From Sipunculus nudus (lineage: Eukaryota > Annelida > Sipuncula > Golfingiida > Sipunculidae), in contig CM049320.1 in assembly GCA_026874595.1 (NCBI GenBank), positions 38,936,714-39,000,713 of the forward strand: a stretch of DNA of 64,000 nucleotides. The letters are read 5' to 3'. The notes beneath the pieces were generated by a model. It saw nothing but the letters and a program-made list of their open reading frames with translations. It was not told the DNA's origin and ran no database searches. A program made the position numbers and the translations under genes. Positions 35,410-47,122 of the stretch are shown here, piece by piece. The number at the start of each line of letters is the position of its first letter. The first letter of the stretch is position 1.

Positions 35410-36310
35410 TAGTGTTGGGACGATATGGGTTTTTGATATCATGATAATTATTCAAATTTTATCGCGATATACCGTGATATCGCGATATTTTTAATTATAT
35501 ATAATGGCATTAATAAGCCATTAATAATGATATTTATAACAACCACCTTTAAAGTCTTGACTTTATACAAGGGGTTAAGTATTAATATCATTTACACCTA
35601 TTGTGCCAGTACCACAGAAAGACTCATTAAGTGATGTAAGTTGCATGAAGGTCCTGCAGGTGTGCAAGCTTGAGGCGCGGGAAGTCCTGCTCCCATCGTC
35701 AAATCATGCTTGTCAGAACTTTCCATCAGTTTCCTGTAGCTACATAAAAGCCGGAGAATCCCGGCTAATTTTCGGAGAGCGTGTGATACCAATCATGGCT
35801 AAATATACCATCCCAATTTTATATGGCAAAATATGCAACCCGTATGGAATGTTCGATTCAGTTGTGACACTTTTATGTTGAAATTTTCGTTCCATGCAAT
35901 AAAAGCATAAATATGTGTATTTATTGCTCTTTAATTATAATGTTATTATCTCCTGGAATTCTCAAGTTTTTGTCCTCTCTGATTCATCCTGCTACTTCCG
36001 GACATTTCCGACTAATCCCGAAGTTTGTAAGCACACGGTTCCACCCACACGCGGACATTTCAGACGAATCCCGAAGTCTGTAAGCACACGGTTCCACCCA
36101 CACGCGTGTATTCAAATACATGTGGTTTATAAAAATAAATGTGATTCTTTGAAATAAATTTATTTTGAACCTCAAGGGCTTGCTTGTGAACCAAAATCGT
36201 GAACAAAAAATGATATCGTGGTATCGCGATAATAGGAAAGTTGACGGTATGATAACCGTAGCTGTCAGATATCGTGATAATACCGTATACCGGTAACCGT
36301 CCCAACCCTA
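35410..36310 (-). mobile_element. non-autonomous hAT-type element, intact copy
   Basis: TIRs TAGTGTTGGGACG (35410-35422) and, on the opposite strand, TAGGGTTGGGACG (36310-36298). The flanking 8-bp duplication TTAAGTAT (35402-35409 and 36311-36318) is perfect. The element is about 900 bp and inverted relative to the copy at 19.8-22.2 kb, to which it is highly similar throughout. This copy lacks the 1.5-kb insertion and so shows the empty site. No transposase is encoded. Confidence 0.92.
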
Positions 36311-36339
36311 TTAAGTATTATGTCAACTCACATTCTAAT

Positions 36340-36561
36340 CAGGATTTGGGCTGACCAGATCCAGATTGAGGGTTTGGACTGGTCAGAATCCAGATCGTGA
36401 TTTGGTCTGGACCAATTGGGAATTGGTTCACACCAAATCTCGATCGGGATTCAGTCAGGCAGAAACCCCAATCAGAAGGCCTAGCCCAATCCCTGATCGA
36501 GGTTTAGGCACGATTGAATCCTGATTTGGTCTGGACCAATCACCTATTGGATCTGGGCCTT

Positions 36562-36635
<74 letters not shown>
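36340..36635. repeat. dispersed 'ccagat/gattgg' repeat ending in a long TA microsatellite
   Basis: Short alternating phrases ('gatttggtctggaccaat', 'gatcgggattcagtc') run to 36560 and are followed by about 36 TA dinucleotides (36562-36635). A second copy of the same arrangement is at 62744-62985. The pairing of repeat and TA run suggests the microsatellite is part of the dispersed element. Confidence 0.65.
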
Positions 36636-36642
<7 letters not shown>

Positions 36643-36687
36643 GTAACAAAGTCTTAGGCTACAAATAAAAAGTAAAATCTAGTTAAA

Positions 36688-38397
36688 CTAGAATACGGGT
36701 AGTCGACAAGCGACTACTTGTATCCGCCTAAATCAGAGTGGAACGGGTGAAGTGTTGCATATCAGCATGGATGTCTGCAGCCAAATTGTGTATGTAGCTT
36801 GCGCTACCTACCAAAAAATCCAGAAAGCCGTCCAAGTTGTATACATATGCAAAATTTAAGGCAGATAAGTCAAACCACTATATTGTATATGAGTGATTTT
36901 TGCCCTTGGCAGACAAACAGATGGACGCTGTGCAAAAAAGGGTTGCAGGTGGCGCAACCAGTTAAGCGTATGATAAAGAGCTTTGTGAGAACTATACACA
37001 TGCAAAATTTTGGCCCAATTGGTCAAACAGTTCCCTAGATATGAGCTTGGATGTCTGCAGCGTAAACTTGATTGTAGGTGGCGCCACCTGTCACAAAATC
37101 AGAAAAGCTATCCAGGATGTATAAGCATGCAGAATTTCAGGTGAATTAGTCAAACCACTGCAGAGATATGAGTGATTTTAACCCAAGGCAGACGAACAGC
37201 TGGACACTGTGCAAACATGGTTGCAGGTGGCGCCACCATTTTTTGTGTATGTTATAAAGCTCTCCAAGGGCTACATTTGTGCAAAAAAATTTTCCTGATC
37301 AATCAAACGGTTCCTGAGATATGAGCTTGGATGTCTGCAGCGTAAACATGAATGTAGGTGGCGCCACCTGTCATAAAATCAGAAAAGCTATCCAGGATGT
37401 ATACGCATGCCAAATTTCAGGTGAATTAGTCAAGTCACTGCAGAGATATGAGTGATTTTAACCCAAGGCAGACAAACAGATGGACACTGTACAAACATGG
37501 TTGCAGGTAGCGGCACCATTTTTGGTGTATGTTATAAAGCTCTCCAAGGGCTACATTTGTGCAAAAGAATTTTCCTGATCGGTCAAACGGTTCCCGAGAT
37601 ATGAGCTTGGATGTCTGCAGCGTAAACGTGAATGTAGGTGGCGCCACCTGTCATAAAATCAGATAAGCTATCCAGGATGTATACGCATGCCAAATTTCAG
37701 GTGAATTAGTCAAGTCACTGCAGAGATATGAGTGATTTTAACCCAAGGCAGACGAACAGATGGACACTGTGCAAACATGGTTGCAGGTGGCGCCACCATT
37801 TTTGGTGTATGTTATAAAGCTCTCCAAGGGCTACATTTGTGCAAAAGAATTTTCCTGATCGGTCAAACGGTTCCCGAGATATGAGCTTGGATGTCTGCAG
37901 CATCAACGTGAATGTAGGTGGCGCCACCTGTCATAAAATCAGAAAAGCTATCCAGGATGTTTGCGCATGCCGAATTTCAGGTGAATTAGTCAAGTCACTG
38001 CAGAGATATGAGTGATTTTAACCCAAGGCAGACGAACAGATGGACACTGTGCAAACATGGTTGCAGGTGGCGCCACCATTTTTGGTGTATGTTATAAAGC
38101 TCTCCGAGGGCTACATTTGTGCAAAAAAATTTTCCTGATCGGTCAAACGGTTCCCGAGATATGTGGGTTTATGTGTGGAAACAGACGCACAAACGGACGC
38201 AGAGCGCAGAGGAAAGGTCAGAGGTCAAAACAAAATCGGGGCGCAGCAGTTCACATGTGACCCGAAGATAATCCCGGGTTTCGGAAAATTCCGCCCAGCG
38301 GTTACGGAGGAGTTCTCCGGACACCTACGCGGCGGCGGCGGCGGCGGCGACCAGCTGAAAACATAGTATCCGCAAAACTCTGTTTTGGCGGATACAA
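36688..38397 (-). mobile_element. Helitron/HINE-like type-2 element with about five 280-bp units
   Basis: Read on the minus strand: the 5' end is TTGTATCCGCCAAAACAGAG (from 38397). An inverted copy (ACTCTGATTTAGGCGGATAC, then AA) lies near the 3' end (36718-36739), followed by the perfect 7-bp hairpin GTAGTCG/CGACTAC (36699-36717), a 7-nt spacer and CTAG (36688-36691) before T-rich flank. Inside is a tandem array with a 280-bp period (GATATGAGCTTGGATGTCTG at about 37038, 37318, 37598 and 37878). Each unit is two diverged half-units that both carry GGTGGCGCCACC. A GGC trinucleotide run lies at about 38331-38348. Non-coding; mobilisation would require a Rep/helicase from elsewhere. Confidence 0.7.
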
Positions 38398-40330
38398 TTA
38401 TCACCATGTAAAACATAGATCTGTATTCCATCCAAGCTATGTCACGTTTCTTTTCCATTATTTCAACTTCTACACAAAATTTTACTGTATATACTTTTAA
38501 CATATATTTGTATATTTTACTGTATACAGCTGTATTTTTATATACAATGTAAGTAATTACTTGAATATCAGACACAGCGCAGTGAGGCAGGACACAAACT
38601 GAGTACACTTTGCCGAGTACAACAGAGCGGCTATACAGAGAGCCCTAAGATCATAAGAAGGCCTTTGATCTAATCCTTAATCAATGGATAAAAAGCATAA
38701 TGCATTACAATGAGGGGAAATTACAAAAGACTCAACGAGTGCATTTACCTAGAGAAAAGAGGTGTAAATGATTAGATTAATTCAAAACATGAAAGTATAT
38801 CCCTGGGGTATGGTTGTCATTGAGAATCAGAACAAAATCTTTAAAGTACGCTTTCAACAAAGCAGTTACTGAAGTTAGTTACAGAGCAAGTGGCAAGCTT
38901 TTTATTGTGGTACCAGTGGCCATTGACAATGTTTTAAGTATCATATTTTATTTTTAAAACTAACAATTTGCCTGCAGGTTTACTGTGGTTGCCTTTTTTT
39001 TAGCCAGGGTTTTAATTTTGTGATATTCGAGAATGGGAAATAATCGTGAAAAGGAAACCCTCAGGAATAATTGGCCAATTGGGTATGTCCTTTTTATTCA
39101 ATGAAACCAATACTTGTATGTGAATAGGTTAGAACAGTGAGAAATTTTATAATAAATTCTATTATGCAGGTATAGGGAAAACGTTTTCTTAAATTTGAAC
39201 TAAACTACCTGTGTTGTGTGTATGGGACCATTGTTATATGAGTAGAATATCACAAACGCATGACTTATTCTCATTTTATAATATAAACAGATATGGCTTT
39301 TCCAAAAATTTGATATAGGTTCTGGTGAGATCGCGAAAATGAAACCCTCGTGAAACATTCGAAATGGAGAAATAGCGAAATTTCAGCCTCGCGAATATGC
39401 ATCTACGAGGAATACACGAAGCCAATGTTGTTCATTTCATTCTGAGTGACAGCTCATCGCCCTGGCGACCATTTGAACAGGCCACAGGCTCAGAGAGAAT
39501 TGCCCTACACGTGGTCTCTGGGCGGAGCCTAATGCCTGTCAAGTGTTTGTTGACATGCATTTGGTTGGCTGATAGTCACATCAGCAGTTTTTAAGCAGAC
39601 AGGCCAGTGTGCATCATCTTGTGTATAAATGCATCATAAACGGTCAAAGCAGGCAGCGCGAATATCAGAAGCTTCTCTTGATGCGCAAGATTTCCACTGC
39701 CTCGGGAGCGTAATATGCAATTTCTGGCTTCCCTGCTTGCATATTATTGAACTGTAGGTAATTCCAGTTCAGAAAGGTTCTTATAATAGCTCAGTCCGTG
39801 ACGGATGTACGACCTTGTTATTTACACGCAGGTAGTAAACATGATACATACACCAAAGCTGATAAACAGAAAAACCATGTAACATAAGGTGGCTGGTTAT
39901 ATATGTGAGGAACTTGAAAGGTCACCAGTTGCAAAGGGCCATTGGCAGAATTGTGGTTCGGCTGACTTACTGCACGATCTTTGTTGAATCTGTTTGGTTT
40001 ATTTCAGTTTTTTTCTTAACAGGATCAAATAACCTACATTTCATTACCATGTACTCACAGTAGGACAAAAATCACATATATTCTACAGAAAAGGTAGGTG
40101 ACTGGCTGGCTTTAAGCATATTCGGGAATTATGCAAGGTAAAACATAACTGGTCAAACAAAAGTTAAAACACCATCTGACGGGCTAATTATCTAAGATGG
40201 AATTAATCTCATAGGAGATTGTTGGCAATAAAGGCAACTGACTGGGAATCTAATCTTAAAATTTGCAAGTGGTATTGAGATATATCATGTTTTAGGATTA
40301 AAGGGGCCTAATCACAAATCTGACCTATAT
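38398..40330. other. mostly unique sequence
   Basis: No proven gene. A 127-aa minus frame (38225-38608) partly overlaps the type-2 end and is not recognised. Phrases like 'gcgaaaatgaaaccctcgtg' near 39330 recall a diffuse dispersed repeat. The candidate regulatory patch is listed separately. Confidence 0.4.
39400..39760. promoter_or_regulatory. candidate promoter-like patch
   Basis: Within a less AT-rich, repeat-free stretch are TGACAG (39447), CACGTG (39508-39513), a GC-box-like GGGCGGAGCC (39520-39529) and TATAAAT (39624-39630), roughly in promoter order on the plus strand. These are short motifs and could be chance; no downstream coding exon is recognised. Confidence 0.22.
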
Positions 40331-40737
40331 AAACTAAAGGTAATCCCTTGGGGCTTTTATGAAAATAGGCCAGAAAACGTTCATATTACAACACACAGGC
40401 TGCTTGTTATGTTTATAATAACATGCTTGTAGTACGTGGGGCCCCGCCAAAATAATCAAAACAAATTCAACTAAGGCATATCTTGTGGCAAGTCAGATAA
40501 GCCAGAGCTATGTAAGTGGTGTTTTGCAACAAGTGACCTTCCACCTAAACATATATGCAACCTTCCACCTTAGGTTACTTGTTTTTCCCGTTTGTCAACA
40601 TTGTGGTGTTTACTAACATTTTGTTGATAAACAATTTCATAAATCTTTCACGAAGGCCTTATAAGGACTTTTCACAACCAAAATTACCCTTAGATCAAAA
40701 ACATATACACAGAGGAAGCCAGTAATTACATAAATTC
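40331..40737 (+). repeat. dispersed repeat, copy 1 (pair with 46.7-47.1 kb)
   Basis: Shared phrases with 46718-47118 in the same order: 'aggccagaaaacgttc'/'tggccagaaaacatca', 'gtggggccccgccaaaa'/'gtgggggcccatgaaa', 'cttgtggcaagtcagataag'/'ctggtggcaaatcagaagaa', 'gtgttttgcaac'/'gcattttgcaac', and an end at 'aattct'. Class unknown; no open frame is conserved between the copies. Confidence 0.6.
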
Positions 40738-42261
40738 TTTTTCAAAAGGAAGGTGAATGGGCACCTTTAATTGTAATTTAGCTTACTGAGAGAATTCTCC
40801 ATTTAAGAAGCCTAGTGAAAGCCCTGTATTTTACAGCCAGGTACCATATAAAGTACACTAAGAGTTTATTCATTTCTGGAAGATAAAAATCACACGTTTG
40901 GCTTTATCTTTAAAGAACCTTGCAAATTAAGGACCTTATTGCATGAGATGGTTGATAATTTAGCTCCTCACCCATCAATGAGCAAACAGTGACATAAGAA
41001 GACAAATTTCTTAGTAGGCCTTGAGACCAATGTTTTTAAATTTCATATTTTACATGTTATGAACATTTTTTCCAGATTTTTAAAGACGAACCTGGAACCT
41101 TAATAAAGATATGTAGATTAGACACTGTATTTATTTTCAAACTTTTTATTCAGGCTGATTTCTTAGAGGGCATTCAGCAGCTCATACATCTAATCCTGTA
41201 TACTTCTTTGAACTTCTTAATACAATAAAACCTTGTTGAGTTGGGTTGGCTTCAATGGAACAACCCAACTCACATCAAAGATTCATGCTTGAAGTTTGAG
41301 GTGAAATTATTACTATCTAAAACATGCTCGAGTCGAACCTTGGATACGTTGAAGTTTTAATGCCATCCAGTTCCTTCCACTTTAACACAATGAGGGTTCA
41401 CTGGATTCAAGATGGCCCTGTGCTTACAGCAAGATGTGGTAATCATCAGGAACATATCTAGCACTCTAATGTGACAAAATTGATGAAGGCCAACCCAAAG
41501 AGGAAAGGAAAAAGTTAGAAACAAGTTCCTATGTGACACAATCTCAGTGGCTGAGCTGAAACAGTGACAGAAAAATACAAGTCTATCAGTAATTGGGCCG
41601 TGTTGTGGAAAAGGCAGCAAACAAGCACAAGATTCTGATGGCGAGGTTTAAATGCCAGAGGACATACTCATTGGGACCTCGCTAGGTGAACCTATTTTGT
41701 AAAATCTTCAGGACACTAGCTGAAGGTGGCCCGATTAGAAACAAGACCCCTTGTTCACCTGGCATAAGTCTAGTTACCATTATGATGACGTGTGGTCTTT
41801 ATGATGTCGAGATGACAGCTAGAATTCTTTTAAGCAATGTCAAAGCTTTAACAAAACACTTTCTTATAGTCAGTCTTAAATATTCTGCACCAGGCAATCC
41901 AGACACTAACATTATTGTACCAAGGAGGCTTCTCTGCGGTGTGGTAAAAAGTGTCAGTGGCACACACTCAAAGGCAGTTGATGACAAGAAATCTTAAATA
42001 ATTTTGTACCTCAATCAGTTGGGTGGTTTGTCTTTTGGCAACTTAACATCAACATTTTTAAAAAGATTTTGATGGGTTTTTTTTTGTGGAAGGTTATTGT
42101 AAACCCAGGAAATTTCTATTAAATTTTGCAGAACTTGGATCACAAGTCTGTATTACAGTCCAGGTAAAATTATTCTCTACAGATCTATTTTTTAGACAGA
42201 GCAAATGAGACCATTGTCATTTGCATATATTAAGGTAAACCTAAGCATTGACCTCTGAAAA
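40738..42261. other. no gene proven
   Basis: A 103-aa plus frame (41686-41997) is open but unrecognised and is overlapped by a minus-strand frame. The rest is AT-rich without recognised repeats. Confidence 0.4.
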
Positions 42262-42640
42262 CTAGATGTGTCAGAACAACACAAATGCCCCCGCCTGGAG
42301 CAAATTAGATATATTTGTTAATTTTTGTAAAATTTTATAAGTTCAGGAGGTGTCGTATGGTCAAAAGTTGGTCAACAAGGGCAAAATGCAAACGCAATCT
42401 GTAACGGGTCATTATCAAGCAACACACCAAAAATCAGGCCAGTATCTGCAGGCACTGAGAAAAAAGTCCATACATGTGCATTTTTCAAAATATTTCTGTC
42501 TTTCCTGAAATTTTCTATGTTCAGGTTCTGTCATATGGTCAAAATAGGTCAACTGGGACAAAACGCGAACTTGATCTGTAAGTGATCTTTATGCGGCCAC
42601 AGACCAAACATTTGGCCAGTATCTGTAAGCATTGCAGTGC
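42262..42640 (-). mobile_element. possible Helitron-like fragment with two ~178-bp units
   Basis: On the minus strand the left end is a TGTG/CACA stem (42267-42283) followed by CTAG (42262-42265) and T's; the plus-strand 'aaaactagatgtg' is also the mirror of the 34.25-kb end. Two units share 'gttcagg' (42341 and 42519), 'tatggtcaaaa' and 'ggccagtatctg'. The stem is short, and the other terminus is hidden by the adjoining type-2 element. Confidence 0.4.
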
Positions 42641-42644
42641 AAAA

Positions 42645-43900
42645 CTAGAATATTAGTAAAAGCTGATAATCAGTAATAAATTTAAATTGGAGAGGTATGT
42701 ACCATGTTTCATAACAATCCACCAAATGCTTCCTGAGAAATAAGCTCCTAATTTTTTTCCTATACTAAGCTCTGTGACCTGCAAAATTTCAGATGGATAA
42801 GTCAACCACTGCTGAGATATGAGTGATTTTATCCCAAGGCAGATGAACAGATGGAAGGTGTTCATAAGTGGTTGCAGGTTGCAGTTTTGCTTATGATGAA
42901 GAGCTATGTGAGATCTATACACACGAAAATTTTGACCCAATCGGTCAAACGGTTCCCGAGATATGAGCTTGGATGTATACAGACTAAACGTGAATGTAGG
43001 TGGTGCCACATGTCATAAAATTGAGAAAATTGTCCAAGATGTATAAACCTGCAAAATTTCAGGTGGAAAAGTCAAACCACTGCTGAGATATGAGTGATTT
43101 TATCCCAAGGCAGATGAACAGATATAAGGTGTTTATAAGTGGTTGCAGGTGGCGCCACCAGTTTTGCTTATGATAAAGAGCTATGTGAGATCTATACACA
43201 AGCAAAATTTTGACCCAATCGGTCAAACGGTTCACGAGATATGAGCTTTGATGTCTGCAGAGTAAACTTGAATGTAGGTGGTGCCACCTGTCATAAAATT
43301 GAGAAAATTATCCAGGATGTATAAACCTGCAAAATTTCAGGTGGAAAAGTAAAACCACTGCTGAGATATGAGTTATTTTATCCCAAGGCAGATGAACAGA
43401 TGGGTGCTGTGCATTAATGGTTGCAGGTGGCACCACCAGTTTTGCCTATGATGAAGAGCTATGTGAGATCTATACACATGCAAAATTTTGACCCAATCGG
43501 TCAAACGGTTCCCGAGATGAGCTTGGATGTCTGCAGAGTAAACGGAATGTAGGTGGCGCCACCTGTCATAAAATCTAGAAAGCTGTCCAGGATGTATAAA
43601 CCTGCAAAATTTCAGGTGAATAAGTCAAACCACTGCTGAGATATCAGTGTTATTATCCCAAGGCAGATGAACAGATGGACGCTGTGCAAAAATGGTTGCA
43701 GGTGGCACCACCATTTTTAGTGTATGTTATAAAGCTATCAAAGGGCTACATTTGTGCAAAATTTTTAGCCTGATCGGTCAAACGGTTCCCGAGATATGCG
43801 GGTTTATGTGTGGAAACAGACGCTGGGCAGCGAAGAAAGGTCAGAGGTCAACCAAAAATGAGGGCGCAGCAGTTCACATGTGACCTGATGATAAACCCAA
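42645..43900 (-). mobile_element. type-2 element, second copy (diverged, 5' end lost)
   Basis: The 3' terminus on the minus strand has CTGAT/ATCAG (42663-42673) and CTAG (42645-42648) before T's. The interior has three to four 280-bp-class units with 'ggttcccgagatatgagc', 'cccaaggcagatgaacagat' and GGTGGCGCCACC or its variants (42996, 43146, 43277, 43426, 43551, 43702). The inner 5' region ('gcgcagcagttcacatgtga') is present to about 43890, but the terminal TTGTATCCGCC is missing. Less similar between units than the 36.7-kb copy, so probably older. Confidence 0.6.
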
Positions 43901-43979
43901 TTCGCTTAAAATGCAAACCAAGTTTTTTCAAACAGTTGAAAGATAAAGTTCCAAAAATCTCGGAATTCTGCATCTAAAC

Positions 43980-44067
43980 ATTGTGTCTAGACGTCTAGAC
44001 GCTGTGTCTAGACGTCTAGACGCTGTGTCTAGACTCATTGTCTAGCCACCCCCCCCCCCCCCCCCCC
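43980..44067. repeat. 21-bp tandem repeat plus C run
   Basis: 'tgtgtctagacgtctagacgc' occurs about two and a half times; it contains the overlapping palindromes TCTAGA and AGACGTCT. It is followed by about 18 C at 44049-44067. Confidence 0.85.
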
Positions 44068-44329
44068 GAGCCAGGTCAGTTGCCATGGTGATGTCTGGAG
44101 CCCACCTGTTTGTACTTGGCTGCTAAAAGTCAGCATGTTGTCAAATCTGTTTTCAAATACAGAAAGCCTTTTTCAATCGGCTACAATGTTTTTTTAAACT
44201 GTATTTACCCAATCTATTCTTATAAAACTGGCAGAACCCTACCATAGAATAATTCTTGTAAAGTGTAAACCAATCAGCTTAACAGTTTCATCATAAATCA
44301 GTGTATAAGCTAGAAGAGTTTAAAATTAC

Positions 44330-44854
44330 ATTTTCGCTTGTAAAAAGCATATTAATGTAGGTGGCGCCACCAATACCTCAAGATCAGATATGACAAATGT
44401 GACAAACATTGGTATAAAATTTGGTGATTATAGCTCTAGCTGTGTCTTTTATTTATATGAAAGTGTGCTTTTTTGGACAGATGACTAAGTTCAACCTCCT
44501 GTTACTCGGCCAAAAATGTCTGAGTTGGAACCATTCGAACAAACTTGAGAGAGATTGTTCCAGGGATCATTTCTGTGAAATATTGGACAATTTGGCTGGA
44601 CAGTTTCAGAGAAGAAGATTTTTAAAGGTTTTTAAGCTTTTTCTCTATAAAATCTAAATTAATGCAGATACCCAATAATAAGCTCCAGGGCACCAAGTTT
44701 CACGTGACTAATTCTTACATGTAATTTGGAGCTGCTAGCTCCAACGGTTTCTGACTTACAGCCATGGACGGTGGAAAGCCAGCCCTAGACGGCAGACGGC
44801 TGATGATGGACGGACGACGCTACGCCATCGCATAAGCTCACAGGTTCGCTAAAA
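44330..44854 (-). mobile_element. type-3 element fragment (5' end)
   Basis: On the minus strand it starts TTTTAGCGAACCTGTGAGC (from 44854), then a GACGG/GGACG-rich tract. On the plus strand it carries 'aggtggcgccaccaatacct', 'aagttcaacctcctgttact', 'cggccaaaaatg' and 'gaacaaacttgagagaga'. The same order is found at 50.98-51.3, 52.13-52.62 and 54.05-54.35 kb. The matching 3' end was not found to the left. Confidence 0.6.
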
Positions 44855-46717
44855 TTACTGTGCATATAAAATTATTAGGTCACAGACAATGACTGAACGA
44901 TAACAGGTGGCAGAAAACTCTACCTCTTTCTCCACTGGTATGTACTAACAGCATAAGACTTGGGAATTCTCCAATAACAGTTAATAGAAGGGCATTTAGA
45001 ACATTGTTAAGTTATATCATGAACTGATAGTTAAATTTCTAATATACCAATCAAATTAAGGTGATCAATGTTTCAAAGTTTGTGTTGAACATTCAAATAT
45101 TAACCAGATTGCTTTTAAAAGATTTGTTGAATCATGGTTTCATGTGCTCAAAATGGCTAGAATTTTTCAGTTACCCATATGCATTTGACTGCATTTCTTA
45201 GTAAAACTATGTTTTCTCTGGCCTGGAACCTTACATAAACTTTTTTTCTGAGCTTTGACTAATGAGTTAAAAGCTCATAATTGCTTTTAATAACATTAGA
45301 CTACAAAATCCTGTTTAATAAAGAAAAGCAAGCAAATCAAAAGATTTCATCAAACCATGTGAACTTGTTCAATAAATAATATAATGTACCTGATTTTTGC
45401 CTGTAAATACCAGTCTGTTATATATAGATGTACACAGTTTTGAAATTTAGACAAAATATATAACTACTAAATTCAGATTACATTTTAAAACATTCAGAAT
45501 TTTCATGGTGAATTTTTGCTCTGCTTCAGGCACACCTGCTTTCTTAAAACACCAGTAATTCAGCCCCTTTATATATTACTTGATAAATTTCTGAAAGAAG
45601 TAAAAGTTTCAATATGTTACTAGAATGACTTTGTTTTTAGCAGTTGCCAAAAATAATAAGAATTTATTACAACACAATTTTAAAGTTTACATAAAAAAAT
45701 ATATAAATACAAAATTCAGGTTACAATTTAAAACATTTAGAATTTCCCTGGTGAATTTTTGCTCTGCTTCAATATGTAGAATTCGACATCCGAGCAGGTT
45801 CATGGCAATCACAAATGCATTTTGCAGACAGATGAAACAAACAAAAGGATTATCCTATGAAACCTGTTCATCTTTTTGTGTATGATTTATGGATAAACTA
45901 ACATGCAGAACTCAAAGAACACCTGCTTTACAAAAACACCAATAAATCAGCCCTTTATATATAACTTGATGATCTGAATAGTAGAACCACTTTCAAATCA
46001 CAATTTTTCATATGACCACACAGTTTAGGAAAGAGGTTGTCCCACATGCAACTAAAGATGATACCTAGTCTTTTCAAAATACGGTACATGCATGTATAAA
46101 TAAACAGTGTTTAAGCAATCTCTATCAGGAAATTTCTGGTCACATGTTTCGTTATACAGTATATATGTCGGAGAAGTTTGTCTGGAGTAACAAGAGTTTG
46201 GAAACGCCATCTGGTACCAAAGGATCACACATGGTCTCAGAAAGGTAAGACCGACACTTCTTGTCTTCCAAAAGACCATTTTTAAATACACTTGATGGAG
46301 GAAGACAATCAGGGACCAAATAAGCGCAACAGCTCAAGTTCAATTGATAAGCTTTCAGTGGTTAAACTATGTGTAAAATATATCTAATACAACTCACTTC
46401 TGGTTCAAGTGTGGCATTTATATCTTACAGATATGAGCCACAAAACTAGGTGAACACGATGTCAAGTTTTTGATACTGCTATCCAAGCTTGTTCTTCCCT
46501 TGTTAGCTGTGTAATTTCATGTTATTTCATTTATATTTCTTTGAAGCCTGAGCTGCAAGAGATGTATCAGCTAAAAAAATCAACCTTACTGGAAAATATA
46601 TCTTTCCGATATAATGAGAAATAATGTTACCGTGTACTGTTCAGATGGTCACTAAGGACCTTTGGAGACTGACAAAGGGGTATTTTCAAAGGCGCCAATC
46701 CCGATATCTAGTGTCTA
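44855..46717. other. no gene; local ~240-bp duplication
   Basis: 'ggtgaatttttgctctgctt' at 45508 and 45749, with flanking 'acattttaaaacattcagaa'/'acaatttaaaacatttagaa', marks a duplication offset by about 241 bp. The following 'cacctgctttcttaaaacac' and 'cacctgctttacaaaaacac' (45532 and 45920) suggest the second copy was later split. Open frames here are not recognised. Confidence 0.5.
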
Positions 46718-47118
46718 TTAACTAAAGATAATCCCTACAACCTTATATGAAAATTGGCCAGAAAACATCAACCCAGCCATAGACAGGATATTCTTCAAGT
46801 TTTGTTTATAGCCACATATAACAAGTGGGGGCCCATGAAATATTCCAAACACTTTCAACAAGGAAATCTGGTGGCAAATCAGAAGAATAAGAGTTTAGCA
46901 AAGGGCATTTTGCAACTTCTCAGCCTTCAACTTTGGGACATAAGCAACAAACCATGCTGGGTTACATATTTTGCTGTTTGTCATTACTGGAGCATGTACC
47001 GTGTTTTCCAACAGCCTTTAGATAAACAAGACAATCATCTGTTACACAAGCGGTTTTCAGAACTTTCCTTAACAGTTCATTTAAAAATATGCAGAGAAAG
47101 CCAAAAATCGCATGAATT
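46718..47118 (+). repeat. dispersed repeat, copy 2 (pair with 40.3-40.7 kb)
   Basis: Homologous in order to 40331-40737. A 133-aa frame (46754-47155) is open, but the sister copy is not open over the same stretch and no domain is recognised. The right end meets the 3' end of a type-3 element ('aattct' then 'acaacaaggcc'), which may have inserted into it. Confidence 0.55.
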
Positions 47119-47122
47119 CTAC

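Noticed and set aside
41686-41997. 103-aa ORF as a gene
   Set aside because: No recognisable family, overlapped by an antisense frame, no convincing splice signals.
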